64,000 nucleotides of DNA from Candidatus Undinarchaeales archaeon (GTDB taxonomy: Archaea > SpSt-1190 > JASMDC01): assembly GCA_030753015.1 (NCBI GenBank), contig JASMDC010000002.1, forward strand, positions 1-64,000. The letters are read 5' to 3'. The notes under the pieces were generated by a model, which worked only from the letters and a program-made list of their open reading frames with translations, was not told the DNA's origin and ran no database searches. Of the stretch, positions 43,090 through 52,503 are shown in pieces (position 1 is the stretch's first letter; each line of letters begins with the position of its first letter). Made by a program: the position numbers and the translations under genes.

Positions 43090-44822
43090 CGGTCATTGAC
43101 TGCTACACTGACGAGCCCGCCGGGCTCGGAGTGCCGCCCTACCTTGGAATCCACCCGCGGTACGTGGCGGGCGCTGCCAGCGTCAATGGGCACCAGCCCG
43201 TGTATCTCACTATCGATGACCTGCGTGTTACATCCCGTGGTCGAGGTCGCGGGTACGAGCATCAGAAGCGGACACTTAACACGACACCTAACCTCGCTCG
43301 CGTGTCCCGCGTCCTTGAGCAGGCGCGATTGGTGGTAGTCATCACTGGGAAAGGCACACCTGGTAAGTACGTCTCAGCGGAGCCGGGCAGTCCCGAGGAA
43401 GCAGCGAAACTGGTGGAACGATGCGCGCCACGGCATGGGCCTCTTGTAGCGGCCGGACCGTGCGCATATACCACCCCTGGGCCCTGGGCGGAGAGGTACG
43501 ACCTCGTGGCCACCGGTGACGCCGAGTGCTTTGTTGCCGATCTGCTCGCCGGTGAGGATTCCTCCGACCGGCGACGCGACCACAAAGAGCTCGATGTCTA
43601 CGCTCGAGCGGGCGCTTGCATCCTCCCTCAACACCCCTGGGGCGCTGACGCGACCGTAGAGCTGGAGACCTCACGTGGTTGCCCCCGGGCCCTCTCCGGA
43701 GGGTGTTCGTTCTGCATCGAGCCGGAGACATGGGGTCTGCCCTCCTTCCGGTCGGCAAAGGACGTCCAGGCAGAGGTGACCGCCCTGGCGGCCGAGGGCG
43801 CACGCCACTTCCGTCTCGGGCGACAGTCCTGCATCTACTCTCACGGCGCCCGTGGGATTGGGGAAACTGAGCGTCCCCGGCCCGATCCTATGGCAGTGGA
43901 GCGGCTACTGCGCGCCGTGCGGACAGCAGCTCCCGGTCTATCGACACTTCATGTGGACAACGCCAATCCCGCAATCATCGCCGCCCATCCGGAGGAGGCC
44001 GCATCGATCACCAAGATGCTCGTGCGTCACTGCACATCTGGGAACATAGCCGCTCTGGGCATGGAGAGCGCGGATCCGGCCGTTGTCAAGGCCAACAACC
44101 TCAATGCCGAACCCGAAGAGGTGCTCGCGGCCTGCCGTCTCATCAACCGGTACGGTGCCGGCCGGGGGGAGAACGGCCTGCCCCTGTTCCTTCCGGGCAT
44201 CAACGTCGTGTTCGGGCTCCTGGGCGAGACGTCCGAGACTTACGAGCTCGACCTCGCGTTCCTGCGCGGGCTGCTCGATGAGGGGCTGCTGGTACGGCGG
44301 ATCAACGTCAGGGTGGTGGTGCCCTACTCGGGCACACGGCTCGCACGGGAGGGGGCGCGCATGGCCCGGCGTCATCACTCGCTCATCATGACCTATAGGA
44401 AGCGTATCAGGGAGGAGGTGGACATACCCATGCTCCAGCGAGTGCTCCCTTTGGGGACCAGGCTCACGGGGCTGCGGGTCGAGATCGCCAAGGGGAAGAC
44501 GACCTTCCTTCGTCAGCCGGGGACCTACCCTATCACCGCCGCCATCCAGACCCCGCTCGAGCGCGGTGAGGTTATGGACGCCACGGTCGTTGCGCATCGG
44601 CAGCGGTCGGTGACGGTCGTGCCCAGGCCACTGGATGTGAACGCCGTCTCCATGTCCCTTCTAACGAGTGTTCCCGGGGTCGGGAAGCGCTGGGCAGCTC
44701 GTATCGTACTGGGTCGGCCGTACCGGGACGTCGCGGAGCTGTCCCCTCTCTTGCAGGAGATGAGCGAGCCCGAAGCGTTGGCCGCTGCCCTGGGGATACC
44801 CGCTCGGCGGGAAAAGGCTTAA
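43053..44822 (+). CDS. archaeal radical SAM protein with C-terminal helix-hairpin-helix
   Basis: 589 residues. The N-terminal 190 residues are a B12-domain-like alpha/beta fold (VAVIDCYTDEP, VVVITGKGTPG, LVAAGPCAYTTPG). The cluster motif is expanded, C-x7-C-x2-C (GCPRALSGGCSFC near 212-224), a form known from an archaeal family related to MJ1487. Later core strands include ALGMESADPAVV, LLGETSETYELDLAFL and VVVPYSGTRLA. A helix-hairpin-helix (LLTSVPGVGKRWAARIVLG near 537-555) closes the protein and suggests nucleic-acid contact. Substrate unknown; RNA modification is a reasonable guess. ATG 43053 begins inside the preceding gene. Confidence 0.85.
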   Translation: MEARINRQRGTVAVIDCYTDEPAGLGVPPYLGIHPRYVAGAASVNGHQPVYLTIDDLRVTSRGRGRGYEHQKRTLNTTPNLARVSRVLEQARLVVVITGKGTPGKYVSAEPGSPEEAAKLVERCAPRHGPLVAAGPCAYTTPGPWAERYDLVATGDAECFVADLLAGEDSSDRRRDHKELDVYARAGACILPQHPWGADATVELETSRGCPRALSGGCSFCIEPETWGLPSFRSAKDVQAEVTALAAEGARHFRLGRQSCIYSHGARGIGETERPRPDPMAVERLLRAVRTAAPGLSTLHVDNANPAIIAAHPEEAASITKMLVRHCTSGNIAALGMESADPAVVKANNLNAEPEEVLAACRLINRYGAGRGENGLPLFLPGINVVFGLLGETSETYELDLAFLRGLLDEGLLVRRINVRVVVPYSGTRLAREGARMARRHHSLIMTYRKRIREEVDIPMLQRVLPLGTRLTGLRVEIAKGKTTFLRQPGTYPITAAIQTPLERGEVMDATVVAHRQRSVTVVPRPLDVNAVSMSLLTSVPGVGKRWAARIVLGRPYRDVAELSPLLQEMSEPEALAAALGIPARREKA

Positions 44823-44847
44823 AAACCATAGGGCGGCAGGGTGCCTC

Positions 44848-45903
44848 ATGAAGGCCGTACGCTCCATCACGCTCCCTCGCCGAGTGCTCATCGGTCACGA
44901 CGTGCTAGACGAGGTGGGTACCGTATGTGGTGAGCTCGACCTGGGCGGATCCCTTGTAGTAGCATACGACAAGGGGACGCTGAAAGCGGCTGGAGCAAAG
45001 GTGTTGGACGTGCTACGCAATGACGGTTTCACCGTGACGGCCTTTGAGGTGACCGAGGGAGGGCCTCCAGATGTGGACGCTCTCCAGAACACGGCGCGCG
45101 ATCACGGCGCCATCGTGGCCGTCGGTGGAGGACGGGTCATCGACGTGTCCAAGGCGGCCGGCTTCATGGCGGCCATCCCCTTTGTCAGCATCCCCACCGC
45201 CGCCTCGCACGACGGTATCGCTTCGGCGCAGGCGTCCCTCATAGAGGAGGGCCAGCGCCACAGCATCGCCGCCGTTCCTCCGGTCGCCATAGTCGCGGAC
45301 ACGGCCGTTATCGCCAAGGCGCCACCCCGGCTGTACCGTGCAGGGTGCGGTGACATCATCTCGAACTTCACCGCAGTGCTCGATTGGCAGCTGGCGCGCC
45401 GGCTACACAACGAGTACTACGGTGAGTACGCCGCCAACCTCGCGCTCATGTCGGCCACCATGCTCATGGAGAACGCTGACATCGTGGCGACCACGAACGA
45501 GGAGGGGCTCAGTATCGTGCTGGAAGCCCTCATCTCCAACTCGGTGGCCATGAGCATCTCGGGCTCGTCCCGCCCTTGTTCTGGGGGCGAGCACCTCTTC
45601 AGCCACGCTCTCGACAGCTTCGCCAAGCGGCCCGCGCTACACGGGGAGCAGGTGGCCCTGGGGACCATCATCTGCACCTACCTCCACGGTGAGGACTGGG
45701 AGACCGTGCGCGACGCTCTTGCATGCATCGGCGCTCCTGTCACCGCGAAGGAGGCCGGGCTGACCGACAAGGAGATCGTCAAGGCCCTTCTGATGGCGCC
45801 CAAACTGCGAAAGAGGTTCACTATCCTCCATACGGGCATCACCGAGAAAGCTGCCCGCCGAGCAGCAGAGGCCACGGGTGTCATCGCAGGAGGCGGTAGA
45901 TGA
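44848..45903 (+). CDS. egsA: glycerol-1-phosphate dehydrogenase [NAD(P)+]
   Basis: 351 residues. Reduces dihydroxyacetone phosphate to sn-glycerol-1-phosphate, the backbone of archaeal lipids. Seen: nucleotide-binding IVAVGGGRVIDVSKAAG near 91-107, FVSIPTAASHDGIASAQASL near 114-133, the zinc-ligand region AGCGDIISN near 170-178, SGSSRPCSGGEHLFSHAL near 233-250 and LHGEQVALGT near 260-269. Length typical. CTTAAAAAC at 44,818-44,827 lies 21-30 nt before the ATG, so the mRNA is leaderless. First gene of a lipid/tRNA-synthetase operon. Confidence 0.96.
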   Translation: MKAVRSITLPRRVLIGHDVLDEVGTVCGELDLGGSLVVAYDKGTLKAAGAKVLDVLRNDGFTVTAFEVTEGGPPDVDALQNTARDHGAIVAVGGGRVIDVSKAAGFMAAIPFVSIPTAASHDGIASAQASLIEEGQRHSIAAVPPVAIVADTAVIAKAPPRLYRAGCGDIISNFTAVLDWQLARRLHNEYYGEYAANLALMSATMLMENADIVATTNEEGLSIVLEALISNSVAMSISGSSRPCSGGEHLFSHALDSFAKRPALHGEQVALGTIICTYLHGEDWETVRDALACIGAPVTAKEAGLTDKEIVKALLMAPKLRKRFTILHTGITEKAARRAAEATGVIAGGGR

Positions 45904-46994
45904 TGCCTGAGCTCGATCCGTGGGGTAGTTCGGACATCGAGGACTACGCCAAGCTCTTCGACGAGTTCGGTATCCAGCCATTCGAGGAGATACTCGGTAG
46001 TATCGAGAATCCGCACATGCTCATGCGTCGGAAGATCGTGTTCGGCCACCGGGACCTTGAGCGCGTCCTCGACGCAAAGAGGAAGGGCGAGCGGTTCGCT
46101 CTTGTGAGCGGTATGATGCCCTCGGGCAAGATGCACTTTGGCCACAAGATGGTGGTCGACCAGCTCATGTGGTGGCAGGACCTCGGCACGCCCCTCTACA
46201 TCCCCATCGCAAGCGTTGAGGCGTACGGCGTGCGGGAGAAGTCCCTCGACGAAGTGGAACGGTTGGGGATCGAGGAGTACTTGGTAAACTACATCGCCCT
46301 TGGGCTGCGGCCTGACAATTGCACGGTTTACTTCCAGGAGAAGCGACGGGCCGTTGACACCTTAGCACTTCTCTTCTCGCGACGGGTCACCTTCAACGAG
46401 CTGCGCGCCATCTACGGCGAGCTCTCACCCGCCAAGATAGTCTCGGCACTGGTCCAGGTGGGTGACATCCTCCACCCGCAACTGCAGGAGTACGAAGGAC
46501 CTTGCCCTGTCGTTGTCCCCGTGGGTGCTGACCAGGACCCCCATATCCGGCTTACCCGTGACATAGCCTCCCGTGCATCCTCCGAGTTCGGCTTCCAACC
46601 CTGCGCAGCTACGTACCACAGGTTCAATTCGGGGCTGGACGGCGGGAAGATGTCCTCCAGCAAACCCTCATCCTACATCGCGCTCACCGAGACGCTCAAG
46701 GACGCGCGGTACAAGCTCATGAACGCCTTCACCGGTGGGCGTGACACCCTCAAGGAGCAGAAGGAGCTCGGCGGCAGACCGGATATCTGCACCGTCTACG
46801 AGCTCATGAAGCTCCACCTCGAGCCCGACGACGCCAAGCTCGAGAATACTTTCCGTACCTGTGCTGCAGGAGAACTCATGTGCGGCGACTGCAAGAAGTG
46901 CGCCTGGGACCTCCTTGAGCGCTTCCTGGTCGAGCACCAGGAAAAACGGGAGAAGGCGCGCGACCGCATCGAGGAGTACTTAGTAAAGGAGTGA
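45900..46994 (+). CDS. trpS: tryptophanyl-tRNA synthetase, archaeal type
   Basis: 364 residues. Class I synthetase: HIGH equivalent SGMMPSGKMHFGH near 70-82, the VGADQDPHIRLTRDIA tryptophan-pocket segment near 202-217, and KMSSSKPSSYI near 243-253. The N-terminal extension (DPWGSSDIEDYAKLFDEFGI) is typical of archaeal/eukaryotic TrpRS. Two adjacent ATGs overlap the egsA stop, and AGGAGG lies nine bases upstream, so translation is coupled to egsA. Confidence 0.95.
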   Translation: MMPELDPWGSSDIEDYAKLFDEFGIQPFEEILGSIENPHMLMRRKIVFGHRDLERVLDAKRKGERFALVSGMMPSGKMHFGHKMVVDQLMWWQDLGTPLYIPIASVEAYGVREKSLDEVERLGIEEYLVNYIALGLRPDNCTVYFQEKRRAVDTLALLFSRRVTFNELRAIYGELSPAKIVSALVQVGDILHPQLQEYEGPCPVVVPVGADQDPHIRLTRDIASRASSEFGFQPCAATYHRFNSGLDGGKMSSSKPSSYIALTETLKDARYKLMNAFTGGRDTLKEQKELGGRPDICTVYELMKLHLEPDDAKLENTFRTCAAGELMCGDCKKCAWDLLERFLVEHQEKREKARDRIEEYLVKE

Positions 46995-46999
46995 TTAAC

Positions 47000-48484
47000 G
47001 TGGAGCTACACCCGAAGGAGCGCGACATCCTAGCCGCCCTGGCGGCCACCGACGGCCCGGCCCGTCCGGAGGAGCTTGAGAGTGTGGACCCCACCACCGC
47101 CCGCAGAATGGGTTACTGGCTCTCCCAGAAGGGGCTTGTGACACTCGAGGAGCGTACCCTCGAGGAGGCCCGCATCACCGAGGAGGGGCGGTTGGCCGCT
47201 TCAAACGGCCTCATCGAACGACGGCTGCTTACTATCCTCACCAAGAAGACACCGCTCGAGGACCTCTTCCGTACCGAGGGCCTGTCCCGGGAGCAGGTGA
47301 AGATCGGGCTCGGTTGGCTGCGCAAACGCAAGTGGGCGACGATCGGGCGTGACGAGGACGTCACGGTGCTCACCCGCAGCGATGAGGGGACGAAGGCCGT
47401 CGACGGGACCTTACTTGAGGAGGAGATTCTCGTCAAGCTGGCCATCGGTCCCATCGCGGTCACCGACAAGGAGCGCAAACTTCTCGAGACGCTCGTCCAT
47501 CGTAGCATGGCCACCGTCTCCGAGCGCAAGGAGCTCGTGCTCACCATCACCGACGAGGGCCGGGAAACCCTCGAATCGAGCGATGACGAAGGCTCCGTCA
47601 GCCTCCTCACTCCTGTTATGCTCGAGACCGGTTCATGGCGGAACGTCTCCTTCCGCAAATACGACGTCACACTTCCCGTCCCGCCGACACGGCCCGGGCG
47701 GAAGCACCCACTCCCAGTGCTCATCGACCGGGTACGCCGTATCTTCCTCGATATGGGATTCCAGGAAGCTCGAGGACCTTTCGTGGAGTCGTCCTTCTGG
47801 TGTTTCGACGCCCTCTTCCAGCCTCAGGACCATCCGGCACGCGAACTTGCTGACACGTTCTACATGAAGAACCCGGCCAAGACCGTGCTCCCGAAGAAGA
47901 TCGTGCCCAAGGTGCGCTCGGCCCACGAGAACGGCACGGCCGGCTCGTCCGGGTGGGGTTACAAATGGAGCGAAGACGTGTCCCGACGGCCGGTTCTGCG
48001 TACGCACACGACAGCGGTCTCGGCCCGCCGTCTCTCCGAGCTCACGCCTCCCGCCAAGGTGTTCTGTGTTGACCGTGCCTTCCGCAACGAGACGCTGGAC
48101 TACAAGCACCTGATGGAGTTCCACCAGGTGGAGGGCATCGTGGTGTCCGAGGACGTCACCTTCAACCACCTGTTGGGCTATCTCAAGGAGTTCTACCAGC
48201 GCCTGGGTTTCGACAAGGTGCGGTTCCGACCCGCCTACTTTCCTTACACCGAGATGAGCGTCGAGCCCGAGGTGTGGATGCCCTCACGAAAGAGCTGGAT
48301 CGAGCTGGGTGGCGCAGGGATGTTCCGCCCCGAGGTCACCGAACCGCTGGGCATCGAGTGTCCGGTGCTCGCTTGGGGCCTCGGTCTGGAGCGTCCGGCC
48401 ATGCTGGCCCTGGAGATGGATGACATGCGCACCTTCTATCGCAACGACGCGGACTGGCTGGCCGACGCGCCGGGGGTGTTCTGA
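47000..48484 (+). CDS. pheS: phenylalanyl-tRNA synthetase alpha subunit
   Basis: 494 residues. An N-terminal winged-helix extension of about 200 residues (ERDILAALAATDGPARPEEL) as in archaeal PheS, then the class II core: motif 1 region RRIFLDMGFQEARGPFVESSF, FDALFQPQDHPARE, motif 2 KVFCVDRAFRNETLDYKHLMEFHQVEG and motif 3 CPVLAWGLGLERPAML. GTG 47000 is preferred over GTG 46991 because GGAGTGAT sits at the right distance before it. Forms an alpha2-beta2 enzyme with PheT. Confidence 0.94.
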   Translation: MELHPKERDILAALAATDGPARPEELESVDPTTARRMGYWLSQKGLVTLEERTLEEARITEEGRLAASNGLIERRLLTILTKKTPLEDLFRTEGLSREQVKIGLGWLRKRKWATIGRDEDVTVLTRSDEGTKAVDGTLLEEEILVKLAIGPIAVTDKERKLLETLVHRSMATVSERKELVLTITDEGRETLESSDDEGSVSLLTPVMLETGSWRNVSFRKYDVTLPVPPTRPGRKHPLPVLIDRVRRIFLDMGFQEARGPFVESSFWCFDALFQPQDHPARELADTFYMKNPAKTVLPKKIVPKVRSAHENGTAGSSGWGYKWSEDVSRRPVLRTHTTAVSARRLSELTPPAKVFCVDRAFRNETLDYKHLMEFHQVEGIVVSEDVTFNHLLGYLKEFYQRLGFDKVRFRPAYFPYTEMSVEPEVWMPSRKSWIELGGAGMFRPEVTEPLGIECPVLAWGLGLERPAMLALEMDDMRTFYRNDADWLADAPGVF

Positions 48485-50167
48485 ATGGCAACGCTGACGT
48501 TCGACCTGCCCGATCTGTTCAAGCTCATCGGCAAGAAGCTTCCCGTCGACGAGCTCTCGGCCATCCTCGCGGCCATGGGCGTGCCCGTGGAGGGCGTGGA
48601 GGGCGACGAGATCGAGGTCGAGGTGTTCCCCAACCGGCCCGACATGCTCTCGGTGGAGGGCGTCGCCCGGAACCTCAGGGGCATCCTTGGCATCGAGACG
48701 GGATTGCCTGCCACACCGCTCAAGGCATCGGACCTGGTCGTGGAGGTGGACCCGTCCACCAAGGACATCCGTCCCTTCATCGTATGCGGCATCGCCCGCA
48801 ACGTCACGTTCGACGATTCCTTCATCCGCTCGGTGATGCAGATCCAGGAGAAGCTGCACGCCACGCACTGCAGGAAGCGGCGCAAGGCGTCCATCGGAAT
48901 CTACGACCTGGATACCATCACAGGCCCAATACGATACGTCGCTCTGGAGCCGGGGATGATCGAGTTCGTACCCCTCTCCCTCGAGGGCGAGGAGGAGTAC
49001 GGCACTATGAGCGGTCGTGAGATCCTCATCAAGCACTCCAAGGGCCGTGACTACGCGTTCACCCTCGAGGACCTGCCACGCTTCCCCATCCTGGAGGACG
49101 CCAATGGTCAGGTGCTCTCCATGCCCCCCATCATCAACAGCGAGGAGACCCGCGTTTCCGAGGGGACGACGAACCTGTTCTTCGATGTCACCGGCACCGA
49201 TCTCAAGACCATTTGCCAAGTACTCAATATATTCTGCGCCCTGCTCACCGACCGGGGCGCTGATGTGGGAAGTGTCGAGGTGCGTTACCCGGACGCCATC
49301 ATGGTCACACCGGAGCTGGCGCCGTCCACCATGGAGGTCGATGTGGCGTATATCACGGGTCTGTTGGGCATCACCCTTTCCGACAAGGAAGTGGCCGAAC
49401 GCCTGGAGCGCATGCGCCTGGGCGTCAAGAAGAAGGGGAAGGGCCGTCTTGAGGTATCAGTCCCCGCCTTCCGTACAGATGTGATGCATCCCATGGACCT
49501 GGCGGAGGACGTGGCAATCGGCCACGGGTACGATAACTTCGAACCATCCCTCCCTGCCGTAGCGACCGTGGGGGCGCCCTTGCCGATTCGTGATGCTGGC
49601 GACGTGGTCCGAGATGCTCTGATAGGCCATGGATTCAGCGAGGTCATCACATTCGTGCTCACCAATCCCGATCGGCTCTTTACGAGGATGGGCGAGGAGC
49701 AACGGCCGGTAGCGACCATCGCCAATCCCAACTCCAGCGAGTTCACCGTGGTCCGCGATCGCCTTCTGCCCTCCCTTATCGAGACGCTGGAGCGGAACAA
49801 GCGCCACGGGTACCCCCAGCGCCTCTTCGAGGTGGGGGATATCGTGGTGCTCGATGATAAAGCGGACACCGGGACGCGGAACGTCCGGCGCCTTGACGGT
49901 GCCATGGCCGGAACGGACGCCACATTCGCTGCACTGAAGGCGGTAGTGGAGTCCCTGGGGCGGACCCTGGGACGGTCGATGACTTTCGAAGCGGTCGATG
50001 AGAAGGCCTTCATCCCCGGTCGAGCGGCGCGGGTGCTCGTGGAAGGTGCTCCCGCAGGAGTGTTCGGTGAAATCCATCCGGCGGTGCTGGAGTCCTTCGC
50101 TCTGGAGGTCCCTGTCGCTGCCCTTGAGTTCGACCTGGAGGTGCTCTACAATGGTACGCAAGCGTAA
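48485..50167 (+). CDS. pheT: phenylalanyl-tRNA synthetase beta subunit
   Basis: 560 residues. N-terminal B1-like domain (FKLIGKKLPVDELSAILAAM, then VEVFPNRPDMLSVEGVAR near 49-66), B3/B4 tRNA-editing domain in the middle (GIYDLDTITGPIRYV, PPIINSEETRVSEGTTNLF), B5 (AFRTDVMHPMDLAEDVAIGHGY) and the pseudo-catalytic core (FEVGDIVV). Short archaeal form without the bacterial C-terminal domain. Directly abuts pheS (ATG one base after its TGA). Confidence 0.95.
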   Translation: MATLTFDLPDLFKLIGKKLPVDELSAILAAMGVPVEGVEGDEIEVEVFPNRPDMLSVEGVARNLRGILGIETGLPATPLKASDLVVEVDPSTKDIRPFIVCGIARNVTFDDSFIRSVMQIQEKLHATHCRKRRKASIGIYDLDTITGPIRYVALEPGMIEFVPLSLEGEEEYGTMSGREILIKHSKGRDYAFTLEDLPRFPILEDANGQVLSMPPIINSEETRVSEGTTNLFFDVTGTDLKTICQVLNIFCALLTDRGADVGSVEVRYPDAIMVTPELAPSTMEVDVAYITGLLGITLSDKEVAERLERMRLGVKKKGKGRLEVSVPAFRTDVMHPMDLAEDVAIGHGYDNFEPSLPAVATVGAPLPIRDAGDVVRDALIGHGFSEVITFVLTNPDRLFTRMGEEQRPVATIANPNSSEFTVVRDRLLPSLIETLERNKRHGYPQRLFEVGDIVVLDDKADTGTRNVRRLDGAMAGTDATFAALKAVVESLGRTLGRSMTFEAVDEKAFIPGRAARVLVEGAPAGVFGEIHPAVLESFALEVPVAALEFDLEVLYNGTQA

Positions 50168-51257
50168 GATCAAGCGGTCCGCAGAGATCGCCCTGGAGAT
50201 GGTAGAGGAGCACGATGATCACAAGCGGAGCCATGGAACATCGGACAAGATGTTCGCGTTCTTCGTAGGAGGGATCATGATCCTCTCTGCTGTGGCCCTG
50301 GGATTCAATTACTTCAGCACGTTCGATAGCGGCGGTGGTAGTGGAGGCCGGGAAGGAGCGCCCGAAGGAGGCCGTTTCCTCTTCGACTGGGATCTGGTGC
50401 CCGGCGAACACTCACCCCAGCTCCGCACGGTCCTCGTGGATGTCTTCGGGGTCACCTTCGCTTCGGAGCCTTCAGTTTTGAAGAGCAAGGATGGTCTGAC
50501 GATCACCTATAGTGATGGGAGCACGACAAGCACCCTCACCCTGGAAGCGGACCAAGAGCTCGTCTCCCTGAACCTCCAGGACGGTACGGAGTACTTGTTC
50601 AAGCTCGTTGAGGACGGGGAGGGTCGTGCTGTGTATGCCACAAGCGAGCGGATCACGCGCTCTCAGGACTATGAGATCGACCTGACCAAGTTCCTTGATA
50701 CTGAAGGCGATTCGCCACCTGAGGAGGCCGAGGCCTATTTCGTGCCTGCGACGATCAAGGGTCGTCTCCCGAGCCTCGTGTTCTTCGGCACCATGGGTGA
50801 GAATACGACCCTCACGCGCCAGGAGGTCATCGTGCGGGTACGTGGTGTGAGGGGTGTTGCCAACGCTACTGAGGCACCTGCCGAGAAGGAGGAGGTCCTT
50901 CATCTCCAGCTCTTCCTCGACCTCGAACATATCCTGGACCAGAACCTCACTGCGAAGCTCGCGGGACAGTTGGAAGTTCTCGGAAAAGAGCTTGCTCTCG
51001 AGACACCAGCAGTATACCAGCCATCGTTCGCTGAGCTGGAAACCGACAAGGTGAACATGACCGTGGGCGGAGAGGGCAAGGTGATCACCTTACGAAACAA
51101 GCTCATCTACAGCATGCTCACACCACCGGTCGAGGAGAACGCTACCGTGCAGCTCATGCTCCGGGGTAAGGTCGTGGGGAGTCGCCCGCACATCCTCACC
51201 GACGGCCGAGAGGACATCATGGGTTTCCAGCAGGCATTCACCCTCTCGCTCGGTTGA
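50151..51257 (+). CDS. membrane-anchored exoprotein, unknown
   Basis: 368 residues. A basic N-terminus (VRKRKIKRS), one helix about 39-56 (FVGGIMILSAVALGFNYF), a Gly/Ser linker, then an all-beta extracellular part (RTVLVDVFGVTFASEP, LTITYSDGSTTSTLTLE, LFLDLEHILDQNLTAKLAG). The start lies in the last 17 nt of pheT, so it is coupled to the synthetase genes despite an unrelated predicted location. No domain recognised; no cysteine pairs. Confidence 0.7.
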   Translation: MVRKRKIKRSAEIALEMVEEHDDHKRSHGTSDKMFAFFVGGIMILSAVALGFNYFSTFDSGGGSGGREGAPEGGRFLFDWDLVPGEHSPQLRTVLVDVFGVTFASEPSVLKSKDGLTITYSDGSTTSTLTLEADQELVSLNLQDGTEYLFKLVEDGEGRAVYATSERITRSQDYEIDLTKFLDTEGDSPPEEAEAYFVPATIKGRLPSLVFFGTMGENTTLTRQEVIVRVRGVRGVANATEAPAEKEEVLHLQLFLDLEHILDQNLTAKLAGQLEVLGKELALETPAVYQPSFAELETDKVNMTVGGEGKVITLRNKLIYSMLTPPVEENATVQLMLRGKVVGSRPHILTDGREDIMGFQQAFTLSLG

Positions 51258-51329
51258 CGGCCCCTCCATCTGGGAAAGGTATAAATAGCGCCGAGTGAGC
51301 GAAACCCCGGCAGTAGGGGACTGTCATCT
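51258..51329 (+). promoter_or_regulatory. promoter of GCS2 paralog 1
   Basis: AAAGGTATAAATAGCG: TATA at 51,280-51,288, leaving a leader of about 20 nt before GTG 51330. The leader holds CAGT-AGGGG-ACTG (51,311-51,323), a short hairpin. No CCGCAA element here. Confidence 0.55.
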
Positions 51330-52397
51330 GTGATCCTTAACGAGGGGCATTCCGTTGGGCTCGAGAAGGAGTTCTACGTCGTCGGCGCCGACAACAACAC
51401 TTACGAACAGGCCATCGTGAAGGACAGCGTAATCCCCCGCATGAAGGCGGAGCTGGGAGCCTACGACGAGTCCTGGGGTCCAAAGTGCTACATCGACGTC
51501 ACGGGTCCCCTTGAGGTCGTCACACGGCCTTGCTCGGACCTGCGCCAGCTCTCCGATGATATTACCACGGCCTACCGCATCGCGCAGGAGGAATCCGACG
51601 ACCGAGGCCTCTACACACTGGGTATGGGCTCACGTCCAGGCAAGCCCAGCGACCAGGCAGGGCTCCACGTGCACGTGGGCTTCAAGGACGAGGCCGAGGC
51701 CGAGTACGTGTTCAACGAGCTACAGAAGCACGTACCGGACATCATGGCCCTTTCGGCCAACTCACCGTCGCGGTTCGGAGGGGTTAAGGACACGCGAGCG
51801 AGTGGCGGGTACTACGGTCACAAGTTCTCTCCGTACTCTGACACGGGCCGCACCTCGGTCATCTACAAGCGTAGCAACACCCTGGAGGTGCGGTGCATGG
51901 ACTCCCAGGGGACGCCGGAGGAGGACGTGGCCATCGCCGCGTACATATTCGGTATCGCCGAGAAGGCCAAGGAGGACCACGCTAACGGTGTCGAACAGGA
52001 TACTGTCGGGAATGAGGGGCCCAAGAACTTCAAGCACGCTGTCAAGAAGGGCATGGAGGCCACCTTCAAGATCGATGACGAGAAGGTCCCGGCGTACCGC
52101 GTGGTCGAGGACACCTTCGTCGACATCCGCCACTACCTGGAGCGGTACGACTGCCCCGATGAGGTCATGGACGTCCTTGAGGGGAAGGTCAAGGAACGTC
52201 GCTCGGGGGCTGACGACATCCTGGACATCTACCACGAGACCGGCTATAGCAGCATATGGACCGGGATTAAGGACTTCTTCACGCTTCACCGGGGCCACGA
52301 CGAACTCTACGATCGGCTCGCACATAGAGGGCGTAGCGATGACGAGACCACCGTCGATGTCCCAGATGCAGACCTGCTACTCGCAAGAGCCGCATAA
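51330..52397 (+). CDS. GCS2-family carboxylate-amine ligase, paralog 1
   Basis: 355 residues of the glutamate-cysteine ligase family 2 (YbdK-like) fold, which makes an amide between a carboxylate (glutamate in known members) and an amine using ATP. Seen: GHSVGLEKEFYVV near 6-18 with the metal-binding acidic pair, GPLEVVTRPCSDL near 59-71, QAGLHVHVGF near 108-117, ALSANSPSRFG near 140-150, EVRCMDSQGTPEED near 185-198. A C-terminal signature RRSGADDILDIYHE near 293-306 is shared by all tandem copies but is not a general GCS2 motif that I know. GTG start. Soluble. Substrate unknown. Confidence 0.85.
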   Translation: MILNEGHSVGLEKEFYVVGADNNTYEQAIVKDSVIPRMKAELGAYDESWGPKCYIDVTGPLEVVTRPCSDLRQLSDDITTAYRIAQEESDDRGLYTLGMGSRPGKPSDQAGLHVHVGFKDEAEAEYVFNELQKHVPDIMALSANSPSRFGGVKDTRASGGYYGHKFSPYSDTGRTSVIYKRSNTLEVRCMDSQGTPEEDVAIAAYIFGIAEKAKEDHANGVEQDTVGNEGPKNFKHAVKKGMEATFKIDDEKVPAYRVVEDTFVDIRHYLERYDCPDEVMDVLEGKVKERRSGADDILDIYHETGYSSIWTGIKDFFTLHRGHDELYDRLAHRGRSDDETTVDVPDADLLLARAA

Positions 52398-52503
52398 TAC
52401 GGCCCATTGTTGCGTTCTATTGTAGTATGGAATGGACTATTTCGCGACCGTTATAAGAAATGTATAAATACCACATCGTGCGCCGCCCCCGCACAGTAAC
52501 GAC

